DNA of 64,000 bases from Lachnospiraceae bacterium NK3A20 (GCA_900107575.1 FNQX01000015.1:1-64000), one strand, 5' to 3'. Shown: positions 34,225-42,574, counted from the first letter of the stretch. Program-made: numbers and translations. Notes: generated from the sequence alone by a model not told the origin.

Positions 34225-36161
34225 TGTATGGAGTTTCGGACGCATATAAGACTGCCATGCACCAGGCGGTCCAGAGGTTCCGGCTGACCGGAACGGTAGG
34301 AACTACGGAGTTTACGGATGAGAATATCCTGTCAGGATCGTTTTCTATAACGAATCAGTGTTCTGGCAATAACGAGATCCAGATCGGTCAGGTATATGTC
34401 GGAGAGCTGAATGTGACATTTCCGAATCTGCCGCTGACACGATATTCGCTGAAGGGGATGCAGATCACACCGTCATTCGGGCTGAGGCTTGCGGACGGTA
34501 CCTATGAGGATGTGCCGCTGGGTGTGTTCAATATTTCCGAAGCGTCCTGGACGATGTCAGGGCTGGTGGTGAAGGCCTACGACAACATGTCTCTCCTGGA
34601 TAAGAACTGCAATACGAGTCAGAGCAACGGTACAGCTTATGAGATGGCGCTTTTGGCAACAGAGGCCTGCGGGTTGACGCTCGGCACGACAGAGGCGGAG
34701 TTCAAAACTTTCGCAAATGGGACAGAGACGCTTTCCCTGTATGCGGAGAGTGATATCGAGACCTGGCGGGATTTTATCTCATGGCTGGCGCAGACGATCG
34801 GCTGCAACGCGATGGCAGGCAGGGACGGGAGCATTATCTTTCGGCCTTATGGTCAGACTGTCGTAGACACACTGGATGAAGAGCACCGGTTTGAGGGTGC
34901 TTCGTTCTCGGACTTTGAGACAAGATATACTGGGCTTTCCTGCGTGAATCTGGCGGATCAGACCACGAAATATTACCACGTGGAGAATGATGACGCGCTG
35001 GTCTATAACCTGGGCACGAATCCCTTCATGCAGTATGGCGTGGATGAGACGAAGGACGCCCTTCGGGCGAATGTCCTGACGGCGCTGCAGCAGATCGACT
35101 ATGTGCCGTTCAAGGCGACATTGGTCGGGAACCCGGCGTATGACCTGATGGACGTGTTCAGCTTCTCCGGCGGGATCGCCGATGCCGATAAGCTGTTCTG
35201 CATGACGAAGTACAACTTCAAGTACAACGGGGGCTATGAGATGGAAGGCGTCGGGGAAAATCCGGCGCTGGCTTCGGCGAAATCGAAAACAGACAAGAAT
35301 ATCTCCGGACTTCTGGCGCAGGTGGAGCAGGGAAAGCTTGGGATTACAACGTTCACAAATGCTTCCGCCTACGATCTGGGTGAAACCGCTGTGAAGGTGA
35401 TAAGCATCCGGTTTGTAACTTCCGAGGCGAATCACATGCTGTTCTTCGCGCAGATCGTTGTGGATGTAAAAGCGGATGCGGTGAGCAGATCGGCTGATGC
35501 GGCGGGGACGATTGTGGTGCCAATACCTGTGGTGTCTTCCGGCAGCTCAACCTCAGGAGACTCTGCGGGAGCGGATACAAGCACGGAGACAGGAACTGTG
35601 GATTCCGGCTCTGACAGTTCCGGCGCTTCTTCTTCGGAAGGCTCTGATACCGGAACAGATCGTGGAAATACCACTGAAACTACAACAGATGTATCTGTCG
35701 AAGTGAATCTTCCGGTCTCCTGGTCGGAAGACGGCCAGGCTGTCTGCTATGTGACATTTGAACTGAATGATACAAAGATTGAGATCCACCATCCGGTCGA
35801 GACCTGGCATTCCGGGAAGCATACATTTCTTCTGTATTATCCGATTGAGGATGTGACGGCGAACTATACGAACATATTCAGCGTGTATCTGCGGATGTCC
35901 GGAGGAACTGGAAACATTGAAATCGGCGGCATCGTTGCTTCAATCAGCGGTCAGGCGATGGCGGCTCAGGAAGCGTGGGACGGAAGGCTGGAATTCGGGG
36001 AATCTGTCCGGTATTTCGACATCGGCAGGAATAGCCTGAAGGCCGTCGGCTACAGTGTGATGATGGAAAAGCGGATGAAGGAACTGGTACAGAGAAGCTA
36101 TGCAGATACGATGACAGGCAGAACCGCTATCGGCGCCTTTTGTAAACCGGCAGATATTTAA
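34224..36161 (+). CDS. tail hub / tail-associated protein
   Basis: This 645-residue protein starts MYGVSDAYKTAMHQAVQRFRLTG at ATG 34224. The first 400 residues resemble phage tail hub and tail-endopeptidase-like proteins (GTVGTTEFTDENILSGSFSI; LGVFNISEASWTMSGLVVKAYDNM). A low-complexity Ser/Thr/Gly/Asp linker occupies about 430-500. The C-terminal 140 residues are beta-rich and may be a carbohydrate-binding or fibre-attaching domain. It shares one base with the previous stop. Confidence 0.78.
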   Translation: MYGVSDAYKTAMHQAVQRFRLTGTVGTTEFTDENILSGSFSITNQCSGNNEIQIGQVYVGELNVTFPNLPLTRYSLKGMQITPSFGLRLADGTYEDVPLGVFNISEASWTMSGLVVKAYDNMSLLDKNCNTSQSNGTAYEMALLATEACGLTLGTTEAEFKTFANGTETLSLYAESDIETWRDFISWLAQTIGCNAMAGRDGSIIFRPYGQTVVDTLDEEHRFEGASFSDFETRYTGLSCVNLADQTTKYYHVENDDALVYNLGTNPFMQYGVDETKDALRANVLTALQQIDYVPFKATLVGNPAYDLMDVFSFSGGIADADKLFCMTKYNFKYNGGYEMEGVGENPALASAKSKTDKNISGLLAQVEQGKLGITTFTNASAYDLGETAVKVISIRFVTSEANHMLFFAQIVVDVKADAVSRSADAAGTIVVPIPVVSSGSSTSGDSAGADTSTETGTVDSGSDSSGASSSEGSDTGTDRGNTTETTTDVSVEVNLPVSWSEDGQAVCYVTFELNDTKIEIHHPVETWHSGKHTFLLYYPIEDVTANYTNIFSVYLRMSGGTGNIEIGGIVASISGQAMAAQEAWDGRLEFGESVRYFDIGRNSLKAVGYSVMMEKRMKELVQRSYADTMTGRTAIGAFCKPADI

Positions 36162-36215
36162 AGACTGGCACAAACTGATTTGCAGACCGAATAATAGGAA
36201 CGGAAGGAGAGAGTG

Positions 36216-37628
36216 ATGAAATTAAAGGGCGAGATGGTGCTCGAACTTACGGACAAAAATACCGGAGAGATCGAGACTGTCAGAGAAACAAATATGATCA
36301 CGAACGCGGTGAACCACCTGCTCGGGATCAATCCGGCGGCGCTGTGGTACAAGACGAGCGGGGAATATGACGCCAGCCTGATGTGGAACGACAACATGCT
36401 CCCGATCTGCCCGAACATGATCGGAGGGATCCTGCTGTTTTCCAAAACCCTGACGGAAGATGCCGACAATATCTATCCGTCATCGGATAACCTCCCGGTG
36501 GCGTATGCCAGCAACAATGTAAATTCCACCGCGAATACAGCACGGGGCAGCATGAACCTGACGGAATCGAAAGCTCTCGACAATGGATATAAGTTCGTCT
36601 GGGAGTTCACTCCTTCACAGGGGAATGGAACAATCGCGGCGGTGGGGCTTACTTCAAAGCAGGGCGGCGCGAATGCATGGGGAAGCATGGTCAATTCTGC
36701 GACTCCTTATCTCTACATCCGGAACATTGACATCGGGAATCTCAGCGAAAAAAAGCAGATGCAGCTCTTCCATGCCGTGGAGATCGATTTTGAAAACAAC
36801 CTGCTCTACGCGATCAGTTACGCAGACAGCGCAGTGACAGTAGAAAAATTCAGAATGCCGATCTTCAACATCGGTCTGAATGAGAAATTGGACGACAGTA
36901 CGCTGACGCTTTTGGATACGCACGTCCTGACCTGCAGTACCTTTACGTTCTGTGGAAGTTACACGCCGTATGGAACCTTCCTCGATGGAAGAGACGGGTA
37001 CTGGTATGGATTTGCGAATGAAGAGAATGCCTCCGGAAGTGCGACGATGTACTGGATCAGGATCAGCAAGTCGGATTATTCCTTCACAGAAGGCACCTGG
37101 ACGCTGCCGAACGCGAGACTGCAGATCGTCGGGAGCGGAAAATATGAGAACTATCCTGAAATGGTGCATAAATCCGTCGTCCGGAATGGGTATCTGTATG
37201 CCCTCTCTTATGACAAAAAGGGCGTTTACAAAATCAATCTGGCGAATCCGGCGGATGTGACTTTGCTGAAGATTGGCTTTACGTCCGCAAATAAACCTCT
37301 GGGAAGTTCCGGGAGCAGCGAAGTGTACCTGACGATGGTGAACGATCTGATCATCGGCTGGGACTTCATGATCGATGTGAATGACAACGTGATCAGGACG
37401 GCGGGGACACAGCGGTTTGATCAGAATATCGGGTCACAGATCTTCCAGTACAGGGAGTACCTGACCTGCTTCTGTTCAAGCTACGGGACGGAGAGCCACA
37501 AGTGGTTTATCCTGACGCCTTATCTGGCGAGTATCAATAACCTGAGTTCGGCTGTCGTGAAGAACGCTGACAAGACGATGAAGATCACGTACACCCTTAC
37601 GGAGGATACCTCGGGCAGCGCCTCGTAA
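36216..37628 (+). CDS. tail fibre or receptor-binding protein candidate
   Basis: This 470-residue protein starts MKLKGEMVLELTDKNTGEIE at 36216 behind GGAAGGAGA. The N-terminus (ETNMITNAVNHLLGINPAALWY) resembles the attachment segment of phage tip proteins. The rest is beta-rich with repeated strands that could form a propeller. As the last large tail gene before lysis it is the best receptor-binding candidate. Confidence 0.68.
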   Translation: MKLKGEMVLELTDKNTGEIETVRETNMITNAVNHLLGINPAALWYKTSGEYDASLMWNDNMLPICPNMIGGILLFSKTLTEDADNIYPSSDNLPVAYASNNVNSTANTARGSMNLTESKALDNGYKFVWEFTPSQGNGTIAAVGLTSKQGGANAWGSMVNSATPYLYIRNIDIGNLSEKKQMQLFHAVEIDFENNLLYAISYADSAVTVEKFRMPIFNIGLNEKLDDSTLTLLDTHVLTCSTFTFCGSYTPYGTFLDGRDGYWYGFANEENASGSATMYWIRISKSDYSFTEGTWTLPNARLQIVGSGKYENYPEMVHKSVVRNGYLYALSYDKKGVYKINLANPADVTLLKIGFTSANKPLGSSGSSEVYLTMVNDLIIGWDFMIDVNDNVIRTAGTQRFDQNIGSQIFQYREYLTCFCSSYGTESHKWFILTPYLASINNLSSAVVKNADKTMKITYTLTEDTSGSAS

Positions 37629-37673
37629 GGGCGTGATTGTCTGGGAATGTCCGGAGAATACCGGAAAGAGAAA

Positions 37674-38009
37674 TCAGACGGGAACGGTGTCAGAATAGCG
37701 GCTGACTGATTCAGCGACCATTACGGTTCTTCTCCGGTCCGCGCCAGACCGCTTTTGCATGGATTTGAGTTCTTTCTGCTTCTGGCGGATGGAGAACTCA
37801 AGCTCCGCTTTTTCGGCTTCGGCTTGTTCCTCGAGAGTCAATGGCTGGATGCGGATTCCGTCTTCATCGTATTCCATCATGATCGTGTCGCCGATGGAAA
37901 AGCCGAGGGCTTCGAGCCAGTTGCCGGCCATCTGGATCATGGGAGTATCGGTGTAACCGTGGGCTGTGGCCCTGCTTCTGTACTGGACTTTGATTTTCTT
38001 TTGTTTCAT
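37674..38009 (-). CDS. symE: SymE-like toxin
   Basis: This 111-residue protein is on the opposite strand to the late genes. Residues 24-56 (TPMIQMAGNWLEALGFSIGD, then MMEYDEDGIRIQPL) match SymE, an AbrB-fold toxin of type I toxin-antitoxin systems. A charged helical C-terminus (EEQAEAEKAELEFSIRQKQKEL) extends it. In E. coli SymE is damage-induced and checked by the antisense RNA SymR; an antisense RNA here would be transcribed rightward across 38009, but I see no clear promoter for it. A 65-bp leader element precedes the gene. Confidence 0.82.
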   Translation of the reverse strand: MKQKKIKVQYRSRATAHGYTDTPMIQMAGNWLEALGFSIGDTIMMEYDEDGIRIQPLTLEEQAEAEKAELEFSIRQKQKELKSMQKRSGADRRRTVMVAESVSRYSDTVPV

Positions 38010-38046
38010 AGACTGCCCCTTTCTTGAGCGCGTGTTGTTTTTAAGC

Positions 38047-38110
38047 TGTCCTATACATCACTCATATTCGGGAGAATAGCAACGATTATCGACTGCATAA
38101 ATGTGACAAA
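38047..38110 (-). promoter_or_regulatory. 65-bp leader element, copy 2
   Basis: On the minus strand it reads TTTGTCACAT, then TCGTTGCTATT, then GAGTGAT, and ends in GGACA. The spacings equal those of copies 1 and 4 to within one base. It points to symE, whose ATG is 37 bases after it. Confidence 0.72.
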
Positions 38111-38171
38111 TATAGTGGTGGCTTTATGTGCATGATACACAGCAGAGCATGAAGGGAGGAAGATGTAACTG

Positions 38172-38516
38172 ATGATTGATTTTATCGTGAAATACTGGGT
38201 GCAGGAGCTTTTTGCTCTGGTGATCGCACTTATCACATGGCTGGTGAGACAGGTGAAATGTAAGAAAAAGGAATACAAAGTGTTGAATGAAGCCATTATG
38301 GCTCTGCTGCATGACCGGTTGTATAAAGCATGCAGCTTTTTGATTCATAAGGGATTCTGCACAGTCGAGGATCGGCAGAATCTCGAATATCTCGATGTAC
38401 CATACAAGGTTCTCGGTGGAAATGGAACTGTCGAGAGCCTTTATCACAAATGTATGGAGATGCCATTAACAGACGGGCATTCGGATAATGCCAACAAGAA
38501 CAACGAGGAGGAATGA
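38172..38516 (+). CDS. membrane-anchored protein before holin
   Basis: This 114-residue protein has one N-terminal membrane segment (WVQELFALVIALITWLV) followed by a basic stretch and a soluble domain. Genes of this type stand directly before the holin in related prophages and may assist lysis or anchor a structural part. Function not proven. Confidence 0.68.
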   Translation: MIDFIVKYWVQELFALVIALITWLVRQVKCKKKEYKVLNEAIMALLHDRLYKACSFLIHKGFCTVEDRQNLEYLDVPYKVLGGNGTVESLYHKCMEMPLTDGHSDNANKNNEEE

Positions 38517-38520
38517 GGTT

Positions 38521-38793
38521 ATGGATTTTGGAATCGCAAGCGTGGCGGCAATCACGGTTATTGCCTACCTGATCGGACAGGGATGCAAGGCGTCGGAGAA
38601 GATCTCCGACAGCTGGATTCCGGTGATCTGCGGGTGCGTCGGCGCGGTGCTTGGCATCGTGGGGCTGAAGGCGATGCCTGATTTCCCGGCGACAGACGCG
38701 GTCACAGCGGTCGCGGTCGGAATCGTCAGCGGTTTCGCGGCGACAGGAATCAACCAGGTATACCGTCAGCTTATCGACAAAAAGGAAGAATGA
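38521..38793 (+). CDS. phage holin (holin 5_2-like)
   Basis: This 90-residue protein starts MDFGIASVAAITVIAYLIGQ at ATG 38521 behind GAGGAGG. Two or three hydrophobic segments and the late GIVSGFAATGINQVYRQL match phage holins of the 5_2 type, which open the membrane for the endolysin. It is followed by the endolysin gene. Confidence 0.85.
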   Translation: MDFGIASVAAITVIAYLIGQGCKASEKISDSWIPVICGCVGAVLGIVGLKAMPDFPATDAVTAVAVGIVSGFAATGINQVYRQLIDKKEE

Positions 38794-38853
38794 TTGGAGG
38801 TGATCCATCATCCCGGCGGCTCTGGCCGTTATCAGAGCAGGATCATTTTTAGG

Positions 38854-38886
38854 GGCTTTCCGGTGTCACAGCCGGGAGGCCTTTTT
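38854..38886 (+). terminator. terminator-like hairpin before the endolysin
   Basis: GGCTTTCCGG (38854-38863) pairs with CCGGGAGGCC (38872-38881) around an 8-nt loop, followed by TTTTT. The endolysin ribosome site GGGAGG comes right after, leaving no space for a promoter. It may control endolysin timing. Confidence 0.7.
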
Positions 38887-38902
38887 CTTATGGGAGGAAG
38901 CA

Positions 38903-40180
38903 ATGACGAAAGAGGAATTCATTCGGGCGATTGCCGGATATGTAAAGAAGTACGCTCCCGGATACGGCATTAAAGTCTACTCGCCGGTCATCGCTCAGGC
39001 CATCCTCGAATCTGGATGGGGGGAATCAGAGCTGGCGAAAAAATATCACAACTACTTCGGCCTGAAGTGCGGAAGTAAGTGGGGCGGAAAGTCTGTCAAT
39101 CTGAAAACGAAGGAAGAGTATAAGCCAGGAACCCTGACGGAGATCAGGGACAACTTCCGAGTCTTTGATTCGATGGAGGACGGAGTGAAGGGCTATTTCG
39201 AGTTTATACAGCTTATCCGTTATCAGAATCTCCGGGGGATCACGGACCCGGAAGAGTATCTGAGAACGATCAAAGCGGACGGTTATGCAACTTCATCCGC
39301 TTATGTGGAGAACAATATGAAGATCATCAGGCAGTACGGCCTAACCCGGTATGATGAGGAGGGAATAATCATGGCAAGAACAGCGGAGACGCTTATCGCT
39401 CAGGCAAGGGCATGGATCGGATGTAAGGAATCCGACGGGAGCCATAAGAAGATCATTGACATTTATAACAGTCACAGACCGCTCGCGAGAGGTTACGCCG
39501 TGAAATACACAGATGCCTGGTGCGCGACTTTCGTATCGGCCTGTGCAATCAAAACAGGCATGACGGACATCATCCCGACCGAGTGCGGCTGCGGGGAGAT
39601 GATCCGGCTGTTTCAGAAACTCGGTGAATGGAACGAGAGCGATTCCAGGACGCCGAATTCTGGAGATATCATTTTCTACGACTGGCAGGACAACGGAGCC
39701 GGCGACAACACCGGCAATCCGGATCATGTGGGCATCGTGGAGAAGGCATCCGGCAATATGATCACAGTCATTGAGGGAAATAAGAATGATGCGGTTGGAA
39801 GACGTACACTCAGGGTGAATGGCAGATATATCCGGGGCTACGGTATTCCGAAGTATGAGAAGGAATCGCATACAATTGCGGCACCGTCCTCTGGCATTAC
39901 AGTCGAGCAGGCGGCAAGAAATGTAATTGCTGGCAAGTATGGCAACGGTGATGCCAGGAAGAAAGCTATTGTCGCTCTTGGTCTGGATTATGCATCTGTC
40001 CAGAAACGTGTAAACGAAATCCTGAAAGGCAGCGTATCTTCAAAGAAATCTGTCGAGGAAGTAGCCCGCGAGGTGATCGCCGGACGCTGGGGCAATGGAG
40101 CTCAGCGCAGGAAGAAACTCACAGAAGCCGGATATGATGCTTCCGCTGTACAGAAAAAAGTAAATGACCTGCTTCGGTAA
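38903..40180 (+). CDS. modular endolysin: glucosaminidase, CHAP, two CW_7 repeats
   Basis: This 425-residue lysin cuts the cell wall at the end of the phage cycle. Residues 1-150 are a glucosaminidase domain (SPVIAQAILESGWGESELAKKYHNYFGLKCG). Residues 155-325 form a CHAP-type amidase or peptidase with DAWCATFVSA (catalytic Cys) and DHVGIVEKASG (His). Two CW_7 (Cpl-7-like) wall-binding repeats end it (VEQAARNVIAGKYGNGDARK; VEEVAREVIAGRWGNGAQRR). No signal peptide is seen, so it depends on the holin. Confidence 0.95.
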   Translation: MTKEEFIRAIAGYVKKYAPGYGIKVYSPVIAQAILESGWGESELAKKYHNYFGLKCGSKWGGKSVNLKTKEEYKPGTLTEIRDNFRVFDSMEDGVKGYFEFIQLIRYQNLRGITDPEEYLRTIKADGYATSSAYVENNMKIIRQYGLTRYDEEGIIMARTAETLIAQARAWIGCKESDGSHKKIIDIYNSHRPLARGYAVKYTDAWCATFVSACAIKTGMTDIIPTECGCGEMIRLFQKLGEWNESDSRTPNSGDIIFYDWQDNGAGDNTGNPDHVGIVEKASGNMITVIEGNKNDAVGRRTLRVNGRYIRGYGIPKYEKESHTIAAPSSGITVEQAARNVIAGKYGNGDARKKAIVALGLDYASVQKRVNEILKGSVSSKKSVEEVAREVIAGRWGNGAQRRKKLTEAGYDASAVQKKVNDLLR

Positions 40181-40205
40181 TCTGAAGCGCGAAGTTATGC
40201 CCGTG

Positions 40206-40242
40206 GGTGATTCTTAAAGAACACCTGCGAGTTTATTTTTTT
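40206..40242 (+). terminator. terminator after the late operon
   Basis: GGTGATTCTT pairs with AAGAACACC (one bulge) at 40206-40225, and a run of T follows at 40235-40243 after a short gap. It plausibly ends the late transcript and separates it from element e. Confidence 0.55.
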
Positions 40243-40257
40243 TCGAAAGTTTTCTCC

Positions 40258-40290
40258 CTTAAGCGGAAATATTCGGATTTGAATTACTTA
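40258..40290 (+). repeat. 33-bp element, copy e
   Basis: It begins CTTAAGCGGAAA and ends TTGAATTACTTA, again 33 bases. It points to the zinc-ribbon HTH, xis and int genes. The start codon is 76 bp downstream, with a terminator-like AGAGAG / CTCTCT hairpin and T-run between. Confidence 0.87.
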
Positions 40291-40366
40291 TCCGTTGAAG
40301 AGAGAACGGTTTAACGATATGACAACACGTCTCTCTTTTAATTTTTAAGGAAGGGAGACGGCAGTT

Positions 40367-40780
40367 ATGACGGAAAGCCAGAAAACGGAAATCAGAAAGC
40401 ATCGTACATGCGGCATGAGCTATAAAGCGATTGCTCAGATGACGGGAATTTCTGTAGGTACTGTGAAAGCTTTTTGTTCTCGGGAGCGTATTGCTCCGGC
40501 AAAAATTCAGTACGATGTGCATCACTGTCTCTGCTGCGGAATTCCGGTAGAGCAAAACGAAGGAAGGAAAGAAAAGAAGTTCTGCTCCGATTCGTGCCGG
40601 ATGAAGTGGTGGAACAGTCATTTGGATCAGGTGAATCGGAAAACGTTTTATGAATTTAAGTGCGCCTGGTGCGGAAGGAAGTTTACGGCATACGGAAACG
40701 CACACAGAAAATACTGCAGCAGAGAGTGCTTCGGTAATGCAAGATGCGGAGGTGATAATTTTGGAAATGCTGAAAAATGA
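40367..40780 (+). CDS. sigma-like HTH protein with two zinc ribbons
   Basis: This 137-residue regulator has an N-terminal helix-turn-helix like sigma region 4 (GMSYKAIAQMTGISVGTVKAFC, about 15-36). Two zinc-ribbon patterns follow: CLCCG with FCSDSC, and CAWCG with YCSREC. Such proteins occur next to excisionase and integrase genes in prophages and integrative elements. It follows 33-bp element e. Role in controlling excision is inference. Confidence 0.75.
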   Translation: MTESQKTEIRKHRTCGMSYKAIAQMTGISVGTVKAFCSRERIAPAKIQYDVHHCLCCGIPVEQNEGRKEKKFCSDSCRMKWWNSHLDQVNRKTFYEFKCAWCGRKFTAYGNAHRKYCSRECFGNARCGGDNFGNAEK

Positions 40781-40979
40781 AGGCGCAGTGGTTGTTCCCG
40801 TAAGTGAGAAATATATGCTGACCGTAAAGGAAGCGGCTGCGTACTTCAACATCGGCGTCAAAAAGACTCGCCGTATTGCGGAGGATAATCTCGGTACGCT
40901 CTCTGTTTACAGCGGGAACCGCTACCTGATCATCCGCTGGAAATTCGAAGAGTTTATCTGCGAAAGCTCTGAGATTTAA
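40761..40979 (+). CDS. excisionase-like protein
   Basis: Start TTG 40761 has GGAGG eight bases upstream; the ATG at 40767 is the alternative. The 72-residue protein has a winged-helix excisionase core (LTVKEAAAYFNIGVKKTRRI, then YLIIRWKFEEFI). It would bind att DNA and direct the integrase toward excision. It overlaps the previous gene by 20 bp. Confidence 0.8.
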   Translation: MEMLKNEGAVVVPVSEKYMLTVKEAAAYFNIGVKKTRRIAEDNLGTLSVYSGNRYLIIRWKFEEFICESSEI

Positions 40980-40985
40980 ATTCCG

Positions 40986-41039
40986 TTTATCTGCCGAAAG
41001 TAGTTGCTATTTCCCGCTTTCAGAGTGATAGATAGGACA
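40986..41039 (+). promoter_or_regulatory. 65-bp leader element, copy 3 (right part)
   Basis: GTTGCTATT at 41003-41011 is followed by CAGAGTGAT and by GGACA at exactly the same spacing (24 bases to GACA) as in the other copies. The left arm TTTGTCACAT is not present. It lies 43 bp before the DUF6462-like gene. Confidence 0.65.
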
Positions 41040-41081
41040 CCGGAAACCCGGCAGAAAAGGGCGAAAGGACGGTGAAAGTTT

Positions 41082-41300
41082 ATGAGGAAAACGGATCTCG
41101 GAACGAAGGATCTTCTGAATCCGCAGGAGACAATCGAACACTTCCGCTTAAGCGGCAGGAAGTTTTATGCGATGCTGAAGGCAAATAAAAAGAATGATTT
41201 TGTTGTTCTGTACGGCACAAGGAAGCTGATCATCAGGGTGGCATTTCAGAAATATCTGCTTTCTCATCCAGAACTCAGGAGGAAAGATACATGGGAATAA
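41082..41300 (+). CDS. DUF6462-like second excisionase-type protein
   Basis: A 72-residue protein with a small winged-helix pattern (LLNPQETIEHFRLSGRKFYAML, then KLIIRVAFQKYL), like the DUF6462 proteins encoded before Tn916-type integrases. Overlap of 10 bp with int. Its first part contains the perfect palindrome CCGCTTAAGCGG (41144-41155), a sequence also found as a half of the 33-bp elements. Confidence 0.75.
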   Translation: MRKTDLGTKDLLNPQETIEHFRLSGRKFYAMLKANKKNDFVVLYGTRKLIIRVAFQKYLLSHPELRRKDTWE

Positions 41301-42574
41301 GAGGGAACATCAGACGGGACTCAAAGCACAGGGTGCTGCGGGCTGGAGAGTCCATCAGGGCTGACGGAAAATATCAGTTCAAATATCACGTGGACGGCAA
41401 GCCGAAGTTCGTGTACAGCTGGAGGCTCGAACCGACGGATAAGCTCCCGGCCGGTAAGAAGCCCTGCCTTTCACTGAGAGAGCTTGAAAAGCAGGTCGGC
41501 TTTGACCTGGAAGCACAGCTTGATCCGGCACAGAAGAATATGACCGTCATTGAACTGGTTGAGAGATACCTTGCCACAAAAACAGGCGTGAAACCGAATA
41601 CGCTGACGAATTACAACTTTGTCAGGAATATTCTGAAGAAGGAGTCTTTCGGAGCAAGAAAGATCGCTCATATCAGAGTATCTGACGCAAAGCTCTTCCT
41701 GATCAAGATGCAGGAAGACGGGAAGGGAGCAAGCACGATAAAGACTGTAAGAGGAGTCTTAAGACCGGCATTCCAGATGGCGGTTGATGACGACATTCTC
41801 TTAAAGAACCCTTTCGGGTTTCAGCTTGCCGGAGTCATTGTGAACGACAGCACCACAAGGGAAGCAATCAGCAAAGAGCAGATGAACAGTTTCCTCAAGT
41901 TCGTGCACGATGATAACTGCTACTGCAAATATTACGAGGTAGTGTACATTCTTTTCCATACGGGAATGAGGATATCGGAACTCTGCGGGCTTACGCTTTC
42001 GGACATCGACCTGGAGAACAGGATCATCAACATCGACCACCAGCTGCAGCGGACGAGCGACAGCAGGTATGTGATAGAGTCCACCAAGACGAACGCCGGG
42101 ACGAGGAAGCTTCCCATTACAGAGGATGTGGCTGAGTGCTTTCGGGCGATCATAGAGGACAGGAAAAAGCCTGCGATAGAGAAATTCATTGACGGTTACG
42201 GCGGATTCCTTTTTTACGACAAGAACGGGATGCCCCTGGTGGCCATGCACTGGGAACACCGTTTCAACCACATGGTGAAGAGGTACAACGACATCTATAA
42301 GATTCAGATGCCGAACATCACGCCGCATGTCTGCCGCCATACCTATTGCAGCAATCAGGCAAAGGCAGGGATGAATCCGAAGACACTGCAGTACCTGATG
42401 GGCCATTCGGATATCGGCGTAACGCTCAATACCTACACGCATCTGGGGCTTGAGGATGCCGAGGACGAGATGAAGCGAATTGAGAAAATAGAAGCCGCGA
42501 AGAGGGAGATGGACAGAGCCTCCGGCAAAACAGACAGAGCTCCGACGCAGAGGATGTTCAAGGCGATCGGATGA
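41291..42574 (+). CDS. int: tyrosine recombinase integrase, Tn916 type
   Basis: This 427-residue enzyme integrates and excises the prophage. The N-terminus is a Tn916-like arm-binding domain (MGIRGNIRRDSKHRVLRAGE; FKYHVDGKPKFVYSWRLE). The catalytic domain shows Arg in HTGMRISELCG, Lys in TKTNAGTRKL, HVCRH, the second His in LMGHSDIGVTLNTYTH, and the Tyr in NTYTH. Full length. An intrinsic terminator follows at 42642. Confidence 0.96.
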   Translation: MGIRGNIRRDSKHRVLRAGESIRADGKYQFKYHVDGKPKFVYSWRLEPTDKLPAGKKPCLSLRELEKQVGFDLEAQLDPAQKNMTVIELVERYLATKTGVKPNTLTNYNFVRNILKKESFGARKIAHIRVSDAKLFLIKMQEDGKGASTIKTVRGVLRPAFQMAVDDDILLKNPFGFQLAGVIVNDSTTREAISKEQMNSFLKFVHDDNCYCKYYEVVYILFHTGMRISELCGLTLSDIDLENRIINIDHQLQRTSDSRYVIESTKTNAGTRKLPITEDVAECFRAIIEDRKKPAIEKFIDGYGGFLFYDKNGMPLVAMHWEHRFNHMVKRYNDIYKIQMPNITPHVCRHTYCSNQAKAGMNPKTLQYLMGHSDIGVTLNTYTHLGLEDAEDEMKRIEKIEAAKREMDRASGKTDRAPTQRMFKAIG

